Source: Ectothiorhodospiraceae bacterium
GTDB taxonomy: Bacteria; Pseudomonadota; Gammaproteobacteria; SZUA-152
Assembly: GCA_002401775.2 (NCBI GenBank)
Contig: NVUB02000052.1
Location: 1-46,364 of the forward strand
DNA: 46,364 nucleotides
Direction of reading: 5' to 3'
Shown here: positions 42,011 through 46,364 of the stretch, one piece after another
Layout of the letters: every line of letters starts with the position of its first letter
Numbering within the stretch: position 1 is the stretch's first letter
Notes under the pieces: model-generated
The model's input: the letters and a program-made list of their open reading frames with translations, nothing else
What the model was told of the DNA's origin: nothing
The model's database searches: none
Translations under genes and position numbers: made by a program

Positions 42011-42325
42011 ATGAAAGCATTATTTTTAGGCTTGGGCATGACTGCCGCATTGGTATCTGGCAGCGCAATGGCTGATCTGGATCTGGCGAAAAAGAGCGGT
42101 TGCCTGGCTTGTCACAGCGTTGAGAAAAAGATTGTTGGTCCAGCTTGGCGCGACGTTGGCAAAAAATATAAAGGTGATGCAGGTGCTAAAGCTGCCCTGA
42201 TCACTAAAGTGAAAAAAGGCGGTAAAGGCGCTTGGGGTGCAGCTCCAATGCCTCCGTACTCACCTCGTGTTTCCGATGCCAATATCGAAAAATTGGTTGA
42301 TTTCGTGCTGTCTCTCGGAGAATAA
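42011..42325 (+). CDS. Small periplasmic class I cytochrome c (c551/c552-like)
   Basis: The 104-residue precursor has a signal peptide ending SAMA (cleavage near residue 21), the haem motif CLACH (Cys31, Cys34, His35) and a likely axial Met80 in AAPMPPYSP, giving a mature protein of about 83 residues. This is the pattern of cytochrome c551/c552, a soluble electron carrier to oxidases or periplasmic reductases. GGAGAGAG precedes the ATG. It stands alone, with hairpins just downstream. The partner enzyme is not in the window. Confidence 0.93.
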   Translation: MKALFLGLGMTAALVSGSAMADLDLAKKSGCLACHSVEKKIVGPAWRDVGKKYKGDAGAKAALITKVKKGGKGAWGAAPMPPYSPRVSDANIEKLVDFVLSLGE

Positions 42326-42390
42326 TTTTTTCCGGGTGACAAATGGACAAGGAAATGGCATCACACCCTAGGTGCCTGTCCAATTTTTTC

Positions 42391-42444
42391 GGGTGACTAC
42401 CGTCACCCTCGGTTTGTTTAAGGCGAGTGATCCTCGCCTTAAAC
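42391..42444. terminator. Two strong hairpins after the cytochrome c gene
   Basis: gggtgac-tacc-gtcaccc (42391-42408) and gtttaaggcgag-tgatc-ctcgccttaaac (42416-42444) are both perfect stems. The second has a 12-bp stem but no long U-run after it. They probably end or protect the cytochrome c transcript. The rest of 42326-42766 shows no gene and should hold the promoter of the phoP-like gene. Confidence 0.55.
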
Positions 42445-42766
42445 GGGCCAACTAAGTCAGTCTTTCTCTTTTTCCTTCCCTTCCCTAAACCGCTAATCCT
42501 GGTACGTTCCCGGTTAACCGTCAGAAATTCGACGCATTTCGTGCAATACTCATATCGGTAGTTGGCTTTGTGAAGTATACCTTTGAGCAGCGACAGTTGA
42601 GCGGCTACAGTTGAGCCAGTATAAAAGAGGCGCTCCGCGCATTATATTCGGTTTTTATTTTGCGATTGTTTGTTACTTTACGCAACGTCATATAACTCCT
42701 TGTAATTGCTAGCAAGTACAGGCAAAAATAAACGTCTCCTGAACTGGAAAAAGTGGTGTGTAGTAA

Positions 42767-43462
42767 ATGCGTGTGTTAATTATTGAAGACGAAGACCTGT
42801 TGCGAGATCAGCTTTCTGTTCGCCTTCGTCAGGAAGGCTTTGCCGTCGACATGGCAGCGGATGGACGCGAAGGTTTGTTTATTGGTCGTGAGTACCCGAT
42901 TGATATCGCCGTAGTGGATTTAGGTTTGCCAGTCATTTCTGGAATTGACGTGATCCGCACCTTGCGTGAAGAAGGTAAAAACTTTCCCGTGCTTATCTTA
43001 ACCGCCCGTGACCGCTGGCAAGACAAGGTAGAAGGACTTGAAGTCGGCGGGGATGATTACCTCGTAAAACCATTTCACATGGAAGAGCTGGTCGCCCGCA
43101 TAAAAGCATTATTGCGACGGGCCGTCGGCTGGACACAATCAGTGTTGGATTTTGGGCCGCTGTCACTTGACACCCTGGCACAGCAGGTCACCCTGAGGGG
43201 TGAAACCATAGAACTGACCGCGTATGAATATAGAGTGCTGGAATATCTGATAGTGCGGACAGGGCAGGTCGTATCAAAAACAGAACTGACAGAACACATA
43301 TATGACCAGGACTTTGATCGTGACAGCAACGTGATAGAAGTTTTTATTGGTCGGTTACGCCGCAAACTAGACCCGGATAACTCCCTAGGTATGATCGAAA
43401 CCTTACGCGGCCGTGGTTATCGTTTTGCCTTGACTGCCACTGATCCAAACTCTGAAAAATAA
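42767..43462 (+). CDS. phoP: OmpR/PhoP-family response regulator
   Basis: The 231-residue regulator has a receiver (about 1-115, phospho-acceptor Asp51 in AVVDLGLP, Lys in YLVKPF) and a winged-helix DNA-binding domain (about 130-222; LTAYEYRVLEYLIVR, VIEVFIGRLRRKLD, IETLRGRGYRF). It is closest in pattern to PhoP of gammaproteobacteria. The kinase at 43801 is its likely partner. A gap of 338 bp with inserted repeats separates the pair, which is unusual for a two-component operon. Regulated genes cannot be told from this window, although magnesium or cationic-peptide responses are typical of PhoP. Confidence 0.88.
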   Translation: MRVLIIEDEDLLRDQLSVRLRQEGFAVDMAADGREGLFIGREYPIDIAVVDLGLPVISGIDVIRTLREEGKNFPVLILTARDRWQDKVEGLEVGGDDYLVKPFHMEELVARIKALLRRAVGWTQSVLDFGPLSLDTLAQQVTLRGETIELTAYEYRVLEYLIVRTGQVVSKTELTEHIYDQDFDRDSNVIEVFIGRLRRKLDPDNSLGMIETLRGRGYRFALTATDPNSEK

Positions 43463-43515
43463 AACAGAACGCCTGAATTTTACGGGTTTATCACGGACTT
43501 CCACCGGAACCCATA

Positions 43516-43614
43516 CCGTAGGGGTGCCCCTTGCGGGTACCCTGTTTATACCGCATACGTTTAAATCAATACGGCCATTCTAACCAGGGCAACCACAAGG
43601 GATTGCCCCTACGG
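43516..43614. repeat. ~99-bp palindromic repeat (family A), copy 5, between phoP and phoQ
   Basis: ccgtaggggtgccccttgcg at the left and ggcaaccacaaggga with ttgcccctacgg at the right; outer arms ccgtagggg/cccctacgg are perfect. Its interior matches the reverse complement of 9291-9330. It lies 54 bp after the phoP stop. Confidence 0.78.
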
Positions 43615-43635
43615 CGGCTGAAATTATATTTCTGA

Positions 43636-43714
43636 TTCCCACAGTCCCCGTGGGAACCCTTTCCACACTTTATGTTCGCTACCGTATGCGTTCCCACACA
43701 GGAGTGTGGGAACG
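43636..43714. repeat. Two inverted repeats of the 'ttcccac' type between phoP and phoQ
   Basis: ttcccac/gtgggaa (43636-43642, 43650-43656) and cgttcccacac/gtgtgggaacg (43689-43699, 43704-43714), the second with only a four-base loop. They resemble the ggttcccacgg/ccgtgggaacc dyads at 12528 and 12818. With the family-A copy they fill the phoP-phoQ gap. Confidence 0.65.
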
Positions 43715-43800
43715 AACAGAGAACATCTGCAAGAATCGGTTATGATAAGCGACAACATATAACAACCGTTCGACGCTATTTTTAACAGGCATGTGCACAT

Positions 43801-45204
43801 ATGATTTCACTCAACCTACGAGTACTAATTGCGGCCAGTGCCATATTATCCAGCTTTTTCGGGTTAGCGGGCGTCACCCTTGATCGCTCCTATCGTGCCA
43901 ATGCCGAACAGGCCATGGAAGAGCAACTGCAAGGGTATATCTATGCCTTGATTGCGGCGGCAAGTTTAACGGAAAAAGGTCAAATGGAAATGCCTGTTGC
44001 GGTTCCCGATACGCGATTTTCCAATCCCGACTCGGGCCTTTATGCGCGTGTTGTCAGTAATAACAGTGAATGGTTCTGGCAATCAGAATCCATGGCCGGT
44101 GTCGACATTCCCTTTAAGCAAAACCTGGCCAGAACGGAAAGATCCCCTAAAAAGGTTATCGAGGTATCAGGACGGCAGCTTTACCTGTTCAGTTATGGTG
44201 TTGAGTGGAGTGATGCGCACGATCCGCTCCAGGCATACACCTTTAGTGTAGCGCAGGACATGTCAGGCTTTAATGGCAAAATTGCCGATTTCCGGCGCAG
44301 CTTATGGGGCACATTGGGCGGTGTAGCGCTGTTATTACTGGCAGTGCAAGGGAGCATATTGCGGTGGGGGCTGTCGCCCCTCAAACATGCCTCAAGCGAA
44401 TTGAAAGCCATTGAGGCCGGCCAGCAAAAGCGTTTGCAGGACAACTATCCGCCCGAGCTTCAAGGGCTCACAGGCAATATCAATACGCTGTTATCTCAGC
44501 AACAGGAACATCTGGAACGCTACCGCCTAACTCTCGGCGATCTCGCTCACAGTCTCAAAACGCCACTCGCGATATTACAAACCGCCGTTGAAAGCGAAAC
44601 ATTAAACAAAACATCGGATCAGACGCTTTCGCATTTGGTACGGGAACAAGTAGAAAGAATGAACCAGATAACCGGTTACCAGCTACAGCGAGCCGCCACT
44701 TCTGGTTGGACAGCACTAGCGGCCCCTGTGGTAGTGCGAGAAGTCGCTCGTAAAGTCATTGCCGGTCTGAATAAGGTATATGCCGACAAAAATATCGAGG
44801 CAATCTGCACCATCGACGAAAGTGTAGAATTTCATGGAGACGAAGGCGACTTAATGGAATTAATCGGAAACCTGGTCGACAACGCCTACAAATGGAGTAA
44901 CGGGCGAGTCAGAGTGAAGGCAAAAAACAAACCAGGCCCCATAGACGGCCAACAGGAATTTATACTCAGTGTCGAAGACGATGGAGAAGGGATAGCGCCA
45001 GATATGGTGCGCTATGTCATGCAGCGCGGCCAACGTGCCGATACCGACATCGCAGGCCATGGCATCGGACTCTCTATCGTCCGAAATATCGCCCAGGTAT
45101 ATGGTGGCACCCTGGAAATTGTCAGCAGCGTGATGGGAGGAGCATCCGTCACAGTATGGCTACCCATGCATGGAGCCATTGATGCAGAAAAGCCCCACTT
45201 TTAA
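43801..45204 (+). CDS. phoQ: PhoQ-like sensor histidine kinase
   Basis: The 467-residue membrane kinase has TM1 (about 8-28), a periplasmic sensor of about 130 residues, TM2 (about 168-190), a HAMP-like linker, a phospho-acceptor His250 in DLAHSLKTPLA, and an ATPase domain (N-box ELIGNLVDNAYKWSNG, VEDDGEGI, GHGIGLSIV). The LAHSLKTPLA form is that seen in PhoQ. The sensor has few acidic clusters compared with the magnesium-binding patch of enterobacterial PhoQ, so the signal may differ. The preceding gene is its likely response regulator. The ribosome-binding site is weak. Confidence 0.88.
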   Translation: MISLNLRVLIAASAILSSFFGLAGVTLDRSYRANAEQAMEEQLQGYIYALIAAASLTEKGQMEMPVAVPDTRFSNPDSGLYARVVSNNSEWFWQSESMAGVDIPFKQNLARTERSPKKVIEVSGRQLYLFSYGVEWSDAHDPLQAYTFSVAQDMSGFNGKIADFRRSLWGTLGGVALLLLAVQGSILRWGLSPLKHASSELKAIEAGQQKRLQDNYPPELQGLTGNINTLLSQQQEHLERYRLTLGDLAHSLKTPLAILQTAVESETLNKTSDQTLSHLVREQVERMNQITGYQLQRAATSGWTALAAPVVVREVARKVIAGLNKVYADKNIEAICTIDESVEFHGDEGDLMELIGNLVDNAYKWSNGRVRVKAKNKPGPIDGQQEFILSVEDDGEGIAPDMVRYVMQRGQRADTDIAGHGIGLSIVRNIAQVYGGTLEIVSSVMGGASVTVWLPMHGAIDAEKPHF

Positions 45205-45505
45205 TTTTGGCCGATTTTCACAGATAACAGTATCAATTTTTACACCGTTATTTTTCAGTTATGCAGTGGTAATGCTTAACGCTATTCAGGTTGTGTAGGT
45301 GGTTTTCAGTGCAGTAATGACCTGGGCACGCCAGTACCTAATATTACACACCGGTAATCGTATGGATGCAATGCTGGGCCATAAGGTATTCGATATTGCC
45401 CCCAATTCTTGTTCTTTGTTTCCTTAAAATGGTGGATATGAGTCTGAACTTGCCTTTTTTCTGTGTTAAAATTAGGCGTATACGGTACTTGGAGGGTGAA
45501 GCGAT
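45205..45505. other. Gene-free spacer before the toxin-antitoxin pair
   Basis: No credible gene is seen. A short plus-strand frame (around 45317-45427) and an overlapping minus frame have no recognisable motif. The region just before 45506 holds TTAAAATTAGG and GGAGGG, which would be promoter and ribosome-binding site of the antitoxin. Confidence 0.4.
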
Positions 45506-45727
45506 ATGTCTGCAAAAATGAAGCAGGTTATTGAAAATATTAAAGATTTATCTTCAGATGAAAAAGCATTAATTGCACATTGCTTAATATCTTCACTCGA
45601 AACAAAGCAAGATGATAATGTTGACGACGCATGGGCAGCAATCGCAGAAACACGCTTTTCAGAGCTGATGTCTGGTTCTGTTCAGGGTGTTAGTTGGGAA
45701 GAAATAAAGAAAGAGATAAAAGGCTAA
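45506..45727 (+). CDS. Antitoxin of the 'addiction module component' family
   Basis: The 73-residue acidic protein (LSSDEKALIAHCLISSLET, AWAAIAETRFSELMSG, VSWEEIKKEI) fits the short antitoxin family TIGR02574, partner of ParE/RelE toxins. It would neutralise the toxin encoded four bases downstream and probably repress the operon. GGAGGG lies about ten bases before the ATG. Together with the repeat-rich flanks it marks a variable region. Confidence 0.85.
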   Translation: MSAKMKQVIENIKDLSSDEKALIAHCLISSLETKQDDNVDDAWAAIAETRFSELMSGSVQGVSWEEIKKEIKG

Positions 45728-45731
45728 GATA

Positions 45732-46022
45732 TTGCATTTAGTCTTTCACCCAAGTGTTGCATCTGAAATTTCGGCATCCTATCACTGGTATCAAGAACAA
45801 GCAGAAGGGTTAGGTGACGACTTCTTAACAGAATTAGAATCATCTTATGATGCAATTTGTGAGCTTCCCGATACATGGCCTAAATTTAAACAATATTTTC
45901 GCAGGTTCTTACTTAGCAAATTTCCTTTTTCGGTAATTTACCGTCCAGATGGCGATATCCTGTATGTGATAGCAGTAATGCATAACAGTAGAAAGCCTGA
46001 TTACTGGGCCGGTCGTACATAA
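45732..46022 (+). CDS. ParE/RelE-family toxin
   Basis: The 96-residue basic protein has the RelE/ParE pattern FHPSVASEISASYHWYQEQ, FLTELESSYDAICELPDTWPKF region, RRFLLSKFPFSVIYR and IAVMHNSRKPDYW. It would act on ribosomes (RelE-type) or gyrase (ParE-type); the sequence alone does not decide. Its start is a TTG at 45732 just after the antitoxin stop, with AAAGG about nine bases upstream; no ATG precedes it in frame. Translation coupling would keep toxin level below antitoxin. Confidence 0.87.
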   Translation: MHLVFHPSVASEISASYHWYQEQAEGLGDDFLTELESSYDAICELPDTWPKFKQYFRRFLLSKFPFSVIYRPDGDILYVIAVMHNSRKPDYWAGRT

Positions 46023-46223
46023 AATGAAACAGGAGTGGGTCTTTTGTCTTAACTTCGTGCCGTTGGGTCAGACTCTTTTATGATTGTGGCATATCCTCTA
46101 AGCGTGAGAGGTAAGCGGTATGTCATTAATGAGTAGTTACACGAATTGGAGTATTGAACAAAGGGGGTTACCCTTTTAAGAGAATTCTTTAGGGGTAGGT
46201 ATAACAAAAAGGCGTCAGACTTG
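46023..46223. other. Spacer after the toxin gene
   Basis: It contains gggtcagactcttttatg, which resembles sequences often seen beside REP-associated tyrosine transposase genes, and on the minus strand a 25-codon frame (46126 to 46049) beginning MTYRLPLTLRGYATI that may be a remnant of such a gene. No intact gene is present. Confidence 0.35.
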
Positions 46224-46364
46224 ACTAGGGGCCGTTCTCAATCACCGTTCGTGGCGTGATTCTGGTCCTTTTCCGCGCTGGCGGCGTCGCCTAAAGCGCC
46301 TACTGTTGGTGCGATTCGTTGCAATAGAATGACTATTACGCCTCACCGCGCCTTGCCAGCACGA
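46224..46364. mobile_element. Second copy of the MITE-like element, cut by the window edge
   Basis: ctaggggccgttctcaat (46224-46241) corresponds to the left terminal repeat of the element at 32503-32691 with four changes. From 46240 to the window end (124 bp) the sequence is nearly identical to 32519-32642. The right terminal repeat lies beyond the window. Confidence 0.78.

Noticed and set aside
1-46364. tRNA, rRNA or prophage genes
   Set aside because: Reading through the intergenic regions by eye I found no tRNA-like cloverleaf with the conserved T-arm sequence, no rRNA sequence and no phage structural genes; a tRNA scan would be needed to exclude a divergent tRNA.

Overview
The window reads as chromosomal DNA of an environmental gammaproteobacterium. 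The evidence is the FabA/FabB pair for anaerobic unsaturated fatty acid synthesis, a monofunctional RelA, PrmB, a PhoP/PhoQ-like pair, a full Wsp-type chemosensory operon, and a nitrate-assimilation locus laid out much as in Pseudomonas. The species cannot be named from the sequence. Intergenic regions are unusually rich in short palindromic or fold-back repeats, several in multiple copies.

Layout. 0.2-1.7 kb: a NarK/NasA-type nitrate transporter (minus) with a near-perfect sigma-54 promoter. 2.2-5.0 kb: PrmB, a two-CBS-domain protein and a LOG-family nucleosidase. 5.1-7.2 kb: a c-heme Tll0287-like (DUF3365) sensor gene carrying a frameshift, then a chemoreceptor gene that has lost its signalling tip; both look broken. 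7.2-9.1 kb: an HDOD protein and two paralogous DUF1540 cysteine-rich proteins. 9.1-10.0 kb: gene-free and full of palindromes.

10.0-22.4 kb is a nitrate-assimilation block. Leftward run a PP2C-phosphatase/Ser-Thr-kinase fusion, a small unknown protein and a second NarK. Rightward run nirB, nirD (Rieske cysteines and histidines intact), a NasA/NarB-type molybdenum nitrate reductase without a Tat signal, and a DmsB-DmsC fusion that would anchor it to the membrane. Sigma-54 promoters precede both narK genes and nirB, and an NtrC-type dyad lies upstream of nirB, so the block is probably under nitrogen-limitation control. The inferred pathway is nitrate uptake (NarK), reduction to nitrite with quinol as the likely donor (NasA plus DmsBC), then reduction to ammonium with NAD(P)H (NirBD).

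22.9-32.1 kb is a complete operon in the order wspA-B-C-D-E-F-R. Its receptor has a periplasmic CxxCH haem c motif and several HAMP-like segments, so a redox or gas signal may drive the WspR diguanylate cyclase, which has an active GGEEF and an inhibitory RxxD site. 32.1-34.7 kb holds a palindromic repeat, a ~190-bp MITE-like element, an unknown protein and a Crp/Fnr-family regulator. 34.7-45.2 kb carries relA, a calcium-repeat protein, fabA, fabB (UUG start), a bactofilin, an M42-type peptidase, a small cytochrome c and a phoP/phoQ-like pair separated by repeat insertions. 45.5-46.0 kb is a toxin-antitoxin pair, and the right edge ends inside a second copy of the MITE-like element.
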